Below, one piece after another: positions 1 to 7,500 of a stretch of DNA of 64,000 nt. Source of the DNA: Actinoallomurus liliacearum (GTDB lineage: Bacteria > Actinomycetota > Actinomycetes > Streptosporangiales > Streptosporangiaceae); NCBI RefSeq assembly GCF_039542035.1, contig NZ_BAABHJ010000002.1:558001-622000 (forward strand), read 5' to 3'. Each line of letters opens with the position of its first letter. The first letter of the stretch is position 1. The translations under genes and the position numbers were made by a program. The notes beneath the pieces were generated by a model. The model was not told the origin of the DNA, did no database searches, and saw only the letters and a list, made by a program, of their open reading frames with translations.

Positions 1-812
1 ACAGCCGGACGCGCACGTGGGACGACCACCTGGCGCCCTTCCAAAAGCCCGGACCGGGCGTCAGCCCGGTCCCCCAGGGCAGCCCGAACCCGCAGGTCAA
101 GTCCCCCAGGATTCCCCCGGTCAAGCCCCAGACGTTCCAGGCGCGGGGCGCGAGCAGCGACGAGAGTTGGGCGTGCGCCCTGCCGGGCGAGACCGGCATG
201 CGGTTCCGATCGCGCCTGCCGCTGGACGTCCAGGTCACCTTCCCCACCAAGAGGGACGAGGCGGCCTGGCGGGCGGCGGGTTCACCGCCTCTCAACGTCA
301 ACGGCTTCACGACGGCGTCCAAGCCGGTCACGACGACGTACGACAAGGGCTCGCATCTGGTGAACCCCGACATCGGCCGCCACGAGATCGAGTGGAAGAC
401 CATCGCGAAGCTGCCGACGACCAAGAGCGGACTGGAGGGCTACCTGCGGAAGTTGTGGCGGGAGGACACCAAGGGCAGGGCCGATTTCGGGAAGTACGTC
501 TTCGTCAGCGCCTCGGAGCTGCTCAGGACTCCGACCATCCCCGGCACGCGCGCGTCGCTCTACCGGATCCTCGCGGACTCCCCGTCCGTCCACGTCACCG
601 GACGGATCAAGGATCGAGAGGGCAGGTCCGGCGTGGCCGTCTCGGCTCAGGTCCTCGACGGCGTGGCCATCCGGCTGACCGTGGACCCGGTGACCGCCCA
701 GCTCCTCGACTACGAGCAGCTTCCCGGCACCGGCAAGAACGGCCCCGGCCAGTACATCGCCTACGAACGCCAGGGCTGGGTGAACAAGATCGGCGCTGTC
801 CCCGCCTCCTGA
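1..812 (+). CDS. CU044_5270-family-like protein, 5' end missing
   Basis: This is the 3' part of a gene that begins left of the window; its frame is open from base 3 with no stop before 810-812. The C-terminal part resembles the actinobacterial CU044_5270 family, proteins of unknown function usually encoded beside an ECF sigma factor gene. The cues are the segment LPTTKSGLEGYLRKLW, a YRILADSPSVHVTG segment, and a beta-rich tail with a VDPVTAQLLDYEQLP stretch. A proline-rich linker lies near the visible start, as expected between a membrane anchor and this outer domain; the anchor itself is not in the window. A hairpin follows directly after the stop. The family call rests on recognised segments only. 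Confidence 0.6.
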   Translation, partial: SRTRTWDDHLAPFQKPGPGVSPVPQGSPNPQVKSPRIPPVKPQTFQARGASSDESWACALPGETGMRFRSRLPLDVQVTFPTKRDEAAWRAAGSPPLNVNGFTTASKPVTTTYDKGSHLVNPDIGRHEIEWKTIAKLPTTKSGLEGYLRKLWREDTKGRADFGKYVFVSASELLRTPTIPGTRASLYRILADSPSVHVTGRIKDREGRSGVAVSAQVLDGVAIRLTVDPVTAQLLDYEQLPGTGKNGPGQYIAYERQGWVNKIGAVPAS

Positions 813-813
813 C

Positions 814-849
814 GAAGGCCTCGCCGGGCACCGCGTCGGCGAGGCCTTC
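814..849 (+). terminator. Hairpin terminator after the CU044_5270-like gene
   Basis: Arms 814-825 (GAAGGCCTCGCC) and 838-849 pair perfectly over 12 bp around a 12-nt loop. The hairpin starts two bases after the stop codon. No T-tract follows, which is usual for actinobacterial terminators. Confidence 0.6.
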
Positions 850-951
850 ACCAGCGCCGGGTACCACTCGAACCGATCCGCCCGCTCCGCCAACCGCACT
901 CAGTCTCCTCGCGAGCCCCCGCGCGTTGCGGTCGGCGAGCCCGGTGGTTAA

Positions 952-963
952 ATTGTCGACATC
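952..963. promoter_or_regulatory. Candidate GntR/FCD operator upstream of gntR
   Basis: ATTGT-CG-ACATC lies 75 bp before the regulator start. It shares the ATTGT-NN-ACA core with the site at 1955-1966 in front of the catabolic operon. FCD-type GntR regulators commonly bind short palindromes of this kind. Binding by the adjacent regulator is inferred. Confidence 0.5.
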
Positions 964-1038
964 TTCTTCGACGATTCGACCATTCCCACGACTAAAGTGA
1001 CAGGGCGCGTCGCGTACAAGCCCCGCGAGTGAGGGACC

Positions 1039-1698
1039 ATGCCAGCGCAGGAGCAGACCGCGGCCGGCTCGGGGGCCGTCGCGCCAGAAGACGTCACCGC
1101 CGCGATCCGCGAGGCGATCGTCCGGGGCGAGTTCGCGCCCAACCAGCGGCTCGTCGAGGCCGACCTGTCCCAGCAGTTCGGCGCGAGCCGCAGCGGCGTG
1201 CGCACGGCGCTGTTCGAGTTGGCCAACGAGGGACTCGTCGAGCGCGTTCAGCACCGGGGCGCCCGCGTCCGCGCGGTGACGCTCGAGGAGGCGATCGAGA
1301 TCTCCGAAGTGCGGATGGTCGTCGAGGGCCTGTGCGCGGCCAAGGCCGCCGAGCGCGTCACCGATGAGGAGATCGCGGAGCTGCGATCGATCGGGGACGC
1401 CATGCGCGCCGCGGTTGCCGACGGGCACGTGCTGAAGTACTCCGAGCTCAACCAGTTGCTGCACCGGCGCATCATCGAGATCGGCGGTCAGGCGACGGCC
1501 GCCGGCGTCGTGGAGCGGCTGCGCGCGCAGAACGTCCGGCACCAGTTCCGGCTCGCCCTGGTGCCCGGACGGCCGAACGTCTCGCTGGCCGAGCACCTGG
1601 CGATCATCGACGAGGTGTGCGCGCACGCCCCCGACGCCGCCGAGCGCGCCGCTCGCCGCCACCTCGCCAGCGTCATCCAGGCACTCAAGGCGATCTGA
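1039..1698 (+). CDS. GntR-family regulator, FCD subfamily
   Basis: A 219-residue DNA-binding regulator likely to control the aromatic-acid operon that follows. Residues about 15-80 form the GntR winged helix (VTAAIREAIVRGEFAPNQRL, then the recognition-helix region GASRSGVRTALFEL). Residues about 88-215 are the helical FCD effector domain, with histidines placed to bind a metal or carboxylate (around residues 141 and 170). A GAGGG sequence sits close before the ATG. The protein is encoded in the same direction as the operon, 348 bp upstream, and candidate operators lie before both. FCD regulators generally release DNA on binding an organic acid, so a ring-cleavage intermediate is a reasonable effector; that is inference. 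Confidence 0.85.
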   Translation: MPAQEQTAAGSGAVAPEDVTAAIREAIVRGEFAPNQRLVEADLSQQFGASRSGVRTALFELANEGLVERVQHRGARVRAVTLEEAIEISEVRMVVEGLCAAKAAERVTDEEIAELRSIGDAMRAAVADGHVLKYSELNQLLHRRIIEIGGQATAAGVVERLRAQNVRHQFRLALVPGRPNVSLAEHLAIIDEVCAHAPDAAERAARRHLASVIQALKAI

Positions 1699-1731
1699 CC
1701 CCGGATCCCGCCGGACCGGACGGCGAGGACA

Positions 1732-1768
1732 CCGGCCGCCGGCGGCGCCGGCGCGGGCCGGCGGCCGG
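1732..1768 (+). terminator. GC-rich hairpin after gntR
   Basis: Arms CCGGCCGCCGG (1732-1742) and 1758-1768 form an 11-bp stem 34 bp after the gntR stop. This and the operator at 1955 are the main structures in the 348-bp gap 1699-2046; I see no gene there. Confidence 0.5.
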
Positions 1769-1954
1769 ATGGTCAGGTACGCAGCCGCCATCATCACCGC
1801 GCCGACCACCCCTGCGATCTACCCAGCTCGTCCCCGTTGCCGCGCATCATCGTGCGTCGGGGCCGGCTGTGAGCAGGGCGCAGCCGTCGACCTGCCGGGG
1901 CCTGGCGGCTACTGATGCATTGCCGCATAAGTCAGCGACAAGAGATGCAGCAAT

Positions 1955-1966
1955 ATTGTTGACAAT
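1955..1966. promoter_or_regulatory. Candidate operator of the aromatic operon
   Basis: ATTGT-TG-ACAAT has perfect 5-bp arms and lies about 80 bp before galB. It matches the site before gntR in 9 of 12 positions, including all of the ATTGT-NN-ACA core. The likely ligand is the GntR/FCD protein encoded at 1039-1698. Confidence 0.55.
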
Positions 1967-2046
1967 CTGCTCAGGCGGCGGCCAGCATGGACGGTGGGCG
2001 ACCATGCAGCCGCCTCGTTCGGGAAGGCCTGTCGAGAAGGGTTCCG

Positions 2047-2793
2047 ATGACCACCGAGACCAAGGAGACCGCCAATCCGCTGCTGGTGATCAGCGCGCAC
2101 GCCGGGGACTTCGTCTGGCGCGCCGCCGGTGCGATCGCGCTGGCGACCGAGCGCGGTGACCGCGCGAAGGTCGTGTGCCTGAGCTTCGGCGAGCGGGGCG
2201 AGTCCGCCCGTGCCTGGCGCGAGGGCAAGAAACTGGAGGAGATCAAGGCGATCCGCCGGTCCGAGGCCGAGGCCGCCGCCACCGAGCTGGGCGCCGAGAT
2301 CGAGTTCCTGGACGCCGGCGACTACCCACTCCGCGAGACCCCGGAGCTCGTCGACCGGCTCGTCCGCGTCCACCGCGACTTCGAGCCCGCCGTCGTCCTC
2401 ACCCACACCCTCACCGACCCGTACAACGGCGACCATCCCGCCGCCGCCCGCATGGCCCTGCAGGCACGCGTCCTGGCCCAGGCGATCGGCTACGACGCGC
2501 CGGGCGAGCCGCTCGGGGCGCCACCGGTGTTCTTCTTCGAGCCGCACCAGCCGGAGCAGTGCGATTTCAAGCCGGACGTGCTGCTGGACATCACGCCGGT
2601 CTTCGAACGCAAGCGCAAGGCGATGGAGTGCCTGCCCGCCCAGCAGCACATGTGGGACTACTACACCGACCTGGCCAAGCGGCGCGGCGTGCAGCTCAAG
2701 CGCAACGCGGGGCCCAACCTCGGCCTGGCGCACGACACGATGGCCGAGGCGTACGTCCGGCTGTACCCGCAGACCACGGGAGTGCTGGCATGA
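2047..2793 (+). CDS. galB: PIG-L family hydratase, GalB-like (4-oxalomesaconate hydratase)
   Basis: A 248-residue protein of the PIG-L/LmbE fold, a zinc-dependent Rossmann-like hydrolase family. In the Pseudomonas gallate pathway the GalB member hydrates 4-oxalomesaconate to 4-carboxy-4-hydroxy-2-oxoadipate. The metal-site motif, normally HPDDE, reads HAGDF at about residue 18, and a second site HTLTDPYNGDH is near residue 120. The altered first motif argues against ordinary deacetylase activity and fits a hydratase. The start at 2047 has GAGAAGG seven bases upstream; an earlier in-frame ATG at 1987 lacks one. The stop overlaps the next start (ATGA). The assignment leans on the neighbours being galC- and galD-like. 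Confidence 0.7.
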   Translation: MTTETKETANPLLVISAHAGDFVWRAAGAIALATERGDRAKVVCLSFGERGESARAWREGKKLEEIKAIRRSEAEAAATELGAEIEFLDAGDYPLRETPELVDRLVRVHRDFEPAVVLTHTLTDPYNGDHPAAARMALQARVLAQAIGYDAPGEPLGAPPVFFFEPHQPEQCDFKPDVLLDITPVFERKRKAMECLPAQQHMWDYYTDLAKRRGVQLKRNAGPNLGLAHDTMAEAYVRLYPQTTGVLA

Positions 2794-3485
2794 GGACTGT
2801 GGTCGTCACCGACCCGCCCCGCGCCGACCTCGAGACGGTCGACGCCCTGGCCGGCCATGGCGTCGCGACCGTCCACGAGGCGATGGGCCGGACGGGGTAC
2901 CTCGGCCCGGGGATCCGCCCCGTGCATCTCGGCTCACGCGTCGGCGGCACCGCCGTGACGGTCCTGTCCTGGCCCGGCGACAACCTGATGATCCATGTCG
3001 CGGTCGAGCAGTGCCGTCCCGGCGACATCCTGGTCGTCGCCACCACGTCGCCGTCCACGGACGGAATGTTCGGCGAGCTGTTCGCGACCGCGCTGCAGCA
3101 CCGGGGCGTCCGCGGTCTCGTGATCAACGCGGGCGTACGGGACGTCGCCGAGCTGCACGCGATGGGCTTCCCGGTGTGGTCGGCGGCCGTCAGCGCGCAG
3201 GGAACGGTCAAGGCGACCCCGGGCGCGGTGAACGTCCCCGTGAGCATCGCCGGCCGGCCGATCCACCCCGGCGACGCGATCGTCGCCGACGACGACGGTG
3301 TCGTGTGCGTGCCCCGCGAGGACGTCGCGACGGTCCTCGCGGCCGCCGAGGCCCGCGCCGCCAAGGAGGAGGCGACCCGCGAGGCGTTCCGCCGCGGTGA
3401 GCTGGGTCTGGACCGCTACGGACTGCGCGACCGGCTCCCCGAGCTCGGCATCGAGTACGTCAAGTACGGCGAGCAGGGACAATGA
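2790..3485 (+). CDS. galC: RraA-like 4-carboxy-4-hydroxy-2-oxoadipate aldolase
   Basis: A 231-residue protein of the RraA fold, the class II aldolase family that includes HMG/CHA aldolase and its oxaloacetate decarboxylase side activity. The predicted reaction splits 4-carboxy-4-hydroxy-2-oxoadipate into pyruvate and oxaloacetate, the last step of the gallate and protocatechuate 4,5-cleavage routes. The family motif (G-x-R-D type) appears as NAGVRDVAEL at about residue 113, with the arginine and aspartate expected for substrate and metal binding; GD-rich loops (PGDILVV, PGDAIVADDDG) are also typical. The gene overlaps galB by 4 bases, and its stop overlaps the start of a 23-codon ORF at 3482. 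True RraA RNase regulators are unlikely in this setting. Confidence 0.8.
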   Translation: MRTVVVTDPPRADLETVDALAGHGVATVHEAMGRTGYLGPGIRPVHLGSRVGGTAVTVLSWPGDNLMIHVAVEQCRPGDILVVATTSPSTDGMFGELFATALQHRGVRGLVINAGVRDVAELHAMGFPVWSAAVSAQGTVKATPGAVNVPVSIAGRPIHPGDAIVADDDGVVCVPREDVATVLAAAEARAAKEEATREAFRRGELGLDRYGLRDRLPELGIEYVKYGEQGQ

Positions 3486-3553
3486 CCGAGCGAAGCGAGG
3501 GAATCGACAAGCACAGCCCCCTGGTCACTCCTCCGACGAAGGAGGCCCCATGA
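3482..3553 (+). CDS. 23-codon coupled ORF, copy 1 (MTERSEGI peptide)
   Basis: A tiny ORF reading MTERSEGIDKHSPLV and ending PPTKEAP. It is coupled at both ends: its ATG overlaps the galC stop and its TGA overlaps the galD start, each as ATGA. Its own 3' end contains the AAGGAGG that serves as ribosome binding site for galD. A second copy at 39108-39179 on the other strand keeps the first eight residues, the HS-LV centre and PTKEA, with 60 of 72 bases identical by my count. Too short for a domain call. It may be a leader peptide, a translational bridge, or a mobile repeat that happens to stay open. I am confident of the repeat and less sure of expression. Confidence 0.5.
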   Translation: MTERSEGIDKHSPLVTPPTKEAP

Positions 3554-4644
3554 CCGGTACCGGACTGCGCTGCATGCTGATGCGGGGCGGCACGTCCAAG
3601 GGCGCGTACTTCCTCGCCGGGGACCTGCCGGCCGACCCGGTCGAGCGTGCCGACCTGCTGCTGCGCGTCATGGGCACGCCCGACCCGCGCCAGATCGACG
3701 GCATCGGCGGCGCCCACCCGCTAACGAGCAAGGTCGCCGTCGTCTCTCCCTCGCGCGACGCCGAGGCCGACGTCGACTACCTGTTCCTGCAGCTCGGCGT
3801 CGAGGAGCCGACCGTCTCCGACCTGCAGAACTGCGGCAACCTCCTCGCCGGCGTCGGGCCCTTCGCGGTCGAGCGCGGCCTCCTCACGCCCGGCGACCCG
3901 CGGACGAGCGTCCGCATCAGGATGGTGAACTCCGACAGCGTCGCCACGGCGACGTTCCCCACGCCGGGCGGTTCGGTCGAGTACGACGGAGACACCGCCA
4001 TCTCGGGAGTGCCCGGCACCGCCGCCGCGATCGTGCTCGACTTCGCCGGCACCGAGGGGTCGGCCTGCGGCGCGCTGCTGCCGACCGGCCACGTACGGGA
4101 CGTGGTCGACGGCGTCGAGGTGACGTGCGTCGACAACGGGATGCCGGTCGTGGTCGTCCGCGCGTCCGACCTCGGCGTCACCGGTGACGAGGGCCCCACC
4201 GAGCTGGCCGCCGACGACCTGCTGCGCGACCGGATCCAGTCGCTCCGGCTGCGGGCCGGCAGGCTCATGGGGCTCGGCGACGTCGCGAACACCTCGGTCC
4301 CGAAGACCACGCTCGTCGCCGCCCCGCGCGCGGGCGGCGCCATCGCCACGCGCACCTTCATCCCCCTGCGCGTCCACGACTCGATCGGCGTCCTCGGCGC
4401 CGTCACCGTGGCCACCGCGCTCCTCGTGGACGGGGCGGTCGGCCACGACCTGGCCGAGCTTCCGGCCCCCGGCTCCCCCATGAGTATCGAGCACCCCACC
4501 GGCAGGCTGGACGTCATGGTCGAGCTCGATGGCACCGCCGATCGGCCCGCGGTCCGCCGGTCGAGCATCGTCCGCACGGCCCGCAAACTCTTCGACGGGA
4601 CCGTCTTTCCCCGCACTGGAGGCACCCATGGCGCCCATGCATGA
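3550..4644 (+). CDS. galD: PrpF-family 4-oxalomesaconate tautomerase, GalD-like
   Basis: A 364-residue PrpF-family isomerase with the two-domain diaminopimelate-epimerase fold. GalD tautomerises keto and enol forms of 4-oxalomesaconate in gallate catabolism; other PrpF proteins act on aconitate-type acids. Family features are the start MLMRGGTSKGAYF at about residue 8, the GIGGAHPLTSKVAVV segment at about residue 50, the catalytic-cysteine region LQNCGNLLAGVGPFA at about residue 93, and VNSDSVATATFPTPGG in the middle. The length is normal for the family. AAGGAGG lies seven bases before the ATG, inside the 3' end of the small ORF. Its last 17 bases overlap the dioxygenase gene, so all the enzymes should be made together. 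Confidence 0.8.
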   Translation: MTGTGLRCMLMRGGTSKGAYFLAGDLPADPVERADLLLRVMGTPDPRQIDGIGGAHPLTSKVAVVSPSRDAEADVDYLFLQLGVEEPTVSDLQNCGNLLAGVGPFAVERGLLTPGDPRTSVRIRMVNSDSVATATFPTPGGSVEYDGDTAISGVPGTAAAIVLDFAGTEGSACGALLPTGHVRDVVDGVEVTCVDNGMPVVVVRASDLGVTGDEGPTELAADDLLRDRIQSLRLRAGRLMGLGDVANTSVPKTTLVAAPRAGGAIATRTFIPLRVHDSIGVLGAVTVATALLVDGAVGHDLAELPAPGSPMSIEHPTGRLDVMVELDGTADRPAVRRSSIVRTARKLFDGTVFPRTGGTHGAHA

Positions 4645-5581
4645 GATCGCCCACATGGCCCACGTCGAGCTCCTGACGCCCGAGCCCGAGCGGAGCCTGT
4701 GGTTCTTCACCGAGGTCATGGGGCTGACCGAGAACGGCTCCGAAGGCGACTCCGTCTACCTGCGGACGTGGGACGACTACGAGCACCACACGCTCAAGCT
4801 GACCGCCCACACGACGTCCGGCGTCCGCCGTACCGGGCTCCGCGCGTCGAGCCAGGAGGCCCTCGACCGGCGGGTCAAGGCGATCGAGCAGGCCGGGTAC
4901 GGCATCGGCTGGCGGGACGGCGACCCCGGTCTCGGCCCGACGTACGTCTTCCGTGACCCCGACGGGCACGAGCTGGAGATCTACTGGGAGAGCGAGTGGT
5001 ACGAGGCGCCTCCGGAGCTGGCGCCGTCGCTGAAGAACCAGGCGCAGGCGTACCCGGCACGCGGCGTCTGCGTCCGCCGCCTCGACCACGTCAACTTCCT
5101 GGCCGCCGAGGTCGAGGGCAGCACCGAGTTCGTCCGGGACGTCCTCGGCGGGCAGCCGACCGAGCAGATCATGCTGGACGGCGGGACCATCGCGGGCCGC
5201 TGGCTGACCTTCACGAACAAGTCCTATGACCTCGTGTACACGCGTGACTGGACGGGCAGCAACGGCCGCCTGCACCACATCGCGTTCGCCACCGACACGC
5301 GTGAGGACATCCTCCGCGCGGCCGACATCTTCCTCGACAAGGGCGTGTTCATCGAGACGGGGCCGCACAAGCACGCGATCCAGCAGACGTTCTTCCTCTA
5401 CGTCTACGAGCCGGGCGGCAACCGCGTCGAGCTGTGCAACCCGTGCGCGCGGCTGGTGCTCGCGCCCGACTGGATGACCGTCACCTGGACCGAGGCCGAG
5501 CGCGCCAAGGGTCAGGCGTGGGGGCTGAAGACGATCGAGTCCTTCCACACCCACGGCACCCCGCCGGTCGACCTGCCGTAG
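4628..5581 (+). CDS. Type I extradiol ring-cleavage dioxygenase (VOC family)
   Basis: A 317-residue protein closest in appearance to catechol 2,3-dioxygenases of the vicinal-oxygen-chelate superfamily. Two VOC modules are visible (about residues 7-120 and 150-275). The Fe(II) ligands are expected at the His of RRLDHVNF (about 155), the second His of RLHHIAF (about 217) and the Glu of GGNRVELC (about 269); the HKHAIQQTFFLYVYEPGG run is typical of this family. GGAGG five bases upstream supports the ATG at 4628. It is the last gene of the operon and overlaps galD. In the known gallate pathway the ring-opening enzyme is of the unrelated LigAB type, so the substrate here (catechol, protocatechuate, gallate or another) cannot be read from sequence. 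Confidence 0.85.
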   Translation: MAPMHEIAHMAHVELLTPEPERSLWFFTEVMGLTENGSEGDSVYLRTWDDYEHHTLKLTAHTTSGVRRTGLRASSQEALDRRVKAIEQAGYGIGWRDGDPGLGPTYVFRDPDGHELEIYWESEWYEAPPELAPSLKNQAQAYPARGVCVRRLDHVNFLAAEVEGSTEFVRDVLGGQPTEQIMLDGGTIAGRWLTFTNKSYDLVYTRDWTGSNGRLHHIAFATDTREDILRAADIFLDKGVFIETGPHKHAIQQTFFLYVYEPGGNRVELCNPCARLVLAPDWMTVTWTEAERAKGQAWGLKTIESFHTHGTPPVDLP

Positions 5582-5597
5582 CCACGGTCCCGCGGGC

Positions 5598-7328
5598 TCA
5601 GGTCGGGAACTCTCCGCACCACGCCCGGGTGACCAGGTGCTTCGGCAGGTACGGCGACGCGGTGTCGACGGGGAACTCCCAGTCCTCGGCGAGACACGCC
5701 ATCGCGAGGGGGCCCAGGGCCACGCGGCCGCGCGGCTCGTTCCTCCTCGGGCCGTCCCAGTAGCGCTCGTGGTTCGCGAGTGCCTCGGTCAGGGCATCGG
5801 CGAAGGCGGCCTTGTCGCCGGTGATGAGCCGGTGGAAGAGGGCGACGGGCTGGTAGTCGACCAGGTCGAGGAAGTCCCTGGGAGTGCGGGTCGCCACGTG
5901 CGGGTGGGACGTCTCCATCGTGGCGATCAGCTTGGGCACGATGTCGTCCATGGGCCGGCGCAGCCAGTGGCTCTGCAGGGTGTCGATCCAGTGGAAGACG
6001 TAGTCGTCCGCAGCGCCGGCTCGGCGCAGGTCGTCCAGCGGGACCTGGCTCAGCGTCGCCAGCCGGTCGCGCTCCCGGCAGACGAGGGCGAGCCAGCAGG
6101 TGTCGAGCCAGGCGCGGGCGTCGGCGTACGGCGCGGGGCCGGTGGCGGGCAGGTTCAGCACACGGTCGCCGACCCGGCACCGCACGGTGCCCTGCCGCCC
6201 GAGGGTGGTGGCGAACATCGCCGAGCCGATCTGCATGGCGGTGACCCAGGCCTCCCAGGTCTCCAGCTTCGCGGCATCGGGGTCGGTCGCGCAGCGCGCG
6301 TGGGCAAGGTTCAGGGCCGCCGCGAACGCCTCACCGAACCCGCCCGGATTCTGCTCCAGCCGCCCAGTGAGCTCGCCCACCGCACGCGCCAGGTCCTCGA
6401 CCGCGGCCGTCGAGCTTGCCGCGGAGGTCTCCTGCTCCCCGCGCAGCCTCTTCATCAGGTCCAGCAGTTCCTGCGGTGGCCGCACGGACGCGGAGCGGCT
6501 CTGGTGGTCGAAGACCGTGAGGCAGACCAGGCGTCCCCGATGCCACCAGTACAGGAGCGGGTTGAGCGAACCGGGCCCGTCCTCGTACGCGCGGAAGGCG
6601 TAGCCGCCCAGGTCGTTGACCGCGTCCACCACGGTGCCGTCGACGATCGGATGGAACGCCAGCAGGTGCCTGGTCGGAACGACCACGAGCGCTCCGGCCT
6701 CCGGCAGCTCCCGGCCGGTGACGGTCCGGGCCAGTTCGGGCAGTACGAGCGCCTTGCTCGCGACGAAATGGGAGTCGCCGCTGACCGAGTGCAGCAGCGC
6801 GCCCGAGGGCCCGCGCACCTCTTCGTGCTTCACCGGCTCCTTCAGGAGGTTCGCGCGGCCCGCCGCCCACAGCTCGTCGAGGCCGGCACGGGCCACGTCG
6901 ACATCGGTCAGCATCCGTACGGAGGTGGGCGTGTCCAGAGCCAGGACGGCGAGCAGGTCCTCGGCCACCGGCCGGGCATAGCGGAACTGGTCGGCGGCGG
7001 GTCCGGCGAAGGCGTCGCCGGATACCAGCCGCAGACACGTCCGCGGCAGCAGTTCCGCTCGCTCCTCGCCGCCCTGTGAGGCGCCCTCCAGCCGGGTGAA
7101 GTGCTCGGCGACCAGCTCCGGCCAGTGTTCCTCCGGAACGGTGCGACACCGCTGCGCCAGGTTCGTCAGCGGGTTGAGGTGCCCGTCATGCACGACGGCC
7201 CCTCCCTCGACCACGGGACGCACACCCCACCGGGTGAGGAAGTGGTCGGCCACCAGCCCGCGCAGGCGTTCGGCCTGGGGCACGGTGAGCATGGGCAAAT
7301 GGGCATCGGGCGTGTGCTTCTGGATCAC
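5598..7328 (-). CDS. Immunity 49 family protein with an extra N-terminal domain
   Basis: A 576-residue protein whose C-terminal half (about 330-576) matches the Imm49 immunity family: the runs WEAWVTAMQIGSAMFATTLG, LDTCWLALVCRERDRLATL, YVFHWIDTLQSHWL and ANHERYWD are characteristic. The N-terminal 300 residues form a separate alpha/beta region, faintly like DUF1444 proteins, that I cannot assign. Imm49 proteins protect cells from polymorphic toxin nucleases, but no toxin, LXG or Rhs gene is nearby. It runs convergently with the dioxygenase operon, 16 bp away. The reading frame begins with GTG at 7328 without a clear ribosome site; an internal ATG at 7292 is an alternative. Confidence 0.7.
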   Translation of the reverse strand: MIQKHTPDAHLPMLTVPQAERLRGLVADHFLTRWGVRPVVEGGAVVHDGHLNPLTNLAQRCRTVPEEHWPELVAEHFTRLEGASQGGEERAELLPRTCLRLVSGDAFAGPAADQFRYARPVAEDLLAVLALDTPTSVRMLTDVDVARAGLDELWAAGRANLLKEPVKHEEVRGPSGALLHSVSGDSHFVASKALVLPELARTVTGRELPEAGALVVVPTRHLLAFHPIVDGTVVDAVNDLGGYAFRAYEDGPGSLNPLLYWWHRGRLVCLTVFDHQSRSASVRPPQELLDLMKRLRGEQETSAASSTAAVEDLARAVGELTGRLEQNPGGFGEAFAAALNLAHARCATDPDAAKLETWEAWVTAMQIGSAMFATTLGRQGTVRCRVGDRVLNLPATGPAPYADARAWLDTCWLALVCRERDRLATLSQVPLDDLRRAGAADDYVFHWIDTLQSHWLRRPMDDIVPKLIATMETSHPHVATRTPRDFLDLVDYQPVALFHRLITGDKAAFADALTEALANHERYWDGPRRNEPRGRVALGPLAMACLAEDWEFPVDTASPYLPKHLVTRAWCGEFPT

Positions 7329-7436
7329 CCGCCAACCCTATGAGGTCGCCTACTGCGCTGTTTCCGAGGTTCGCGAGTGCCGAACCGGACGGCCGCGCGT
7401 ATGCGCATTCGTGACAATCGCTCGATCGCCGCACCC

Positions 7437-7464
7437 TTGACATGCTTATCTCAGCTCTTAAATC
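7437..7464 (+). promoter_or_regulatory. Candidate promoter of the sugar importer operon
   Basis: TTGACA at 7437-7442 and a TTAAAT/TAAATC hexamer at 7458-7464 are 15-16 bp apart, ending 36 bp before the binding-protein start. The -35 box is perfect and the -10 box is weak. Confidence 0.45.
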
Positions 7465-7500
7465 ATGTCGTGAAATTAGCCACATGTGAGGAAGTGGACT

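Noticed and set aside
4628..5581. Simple naming of the dioxygenase as catechol 2,3-dioxygenase
   Set aside because: The sequence supports the family, but the overlap with galD-like tautomerase makes catechol an uncertain substrate.
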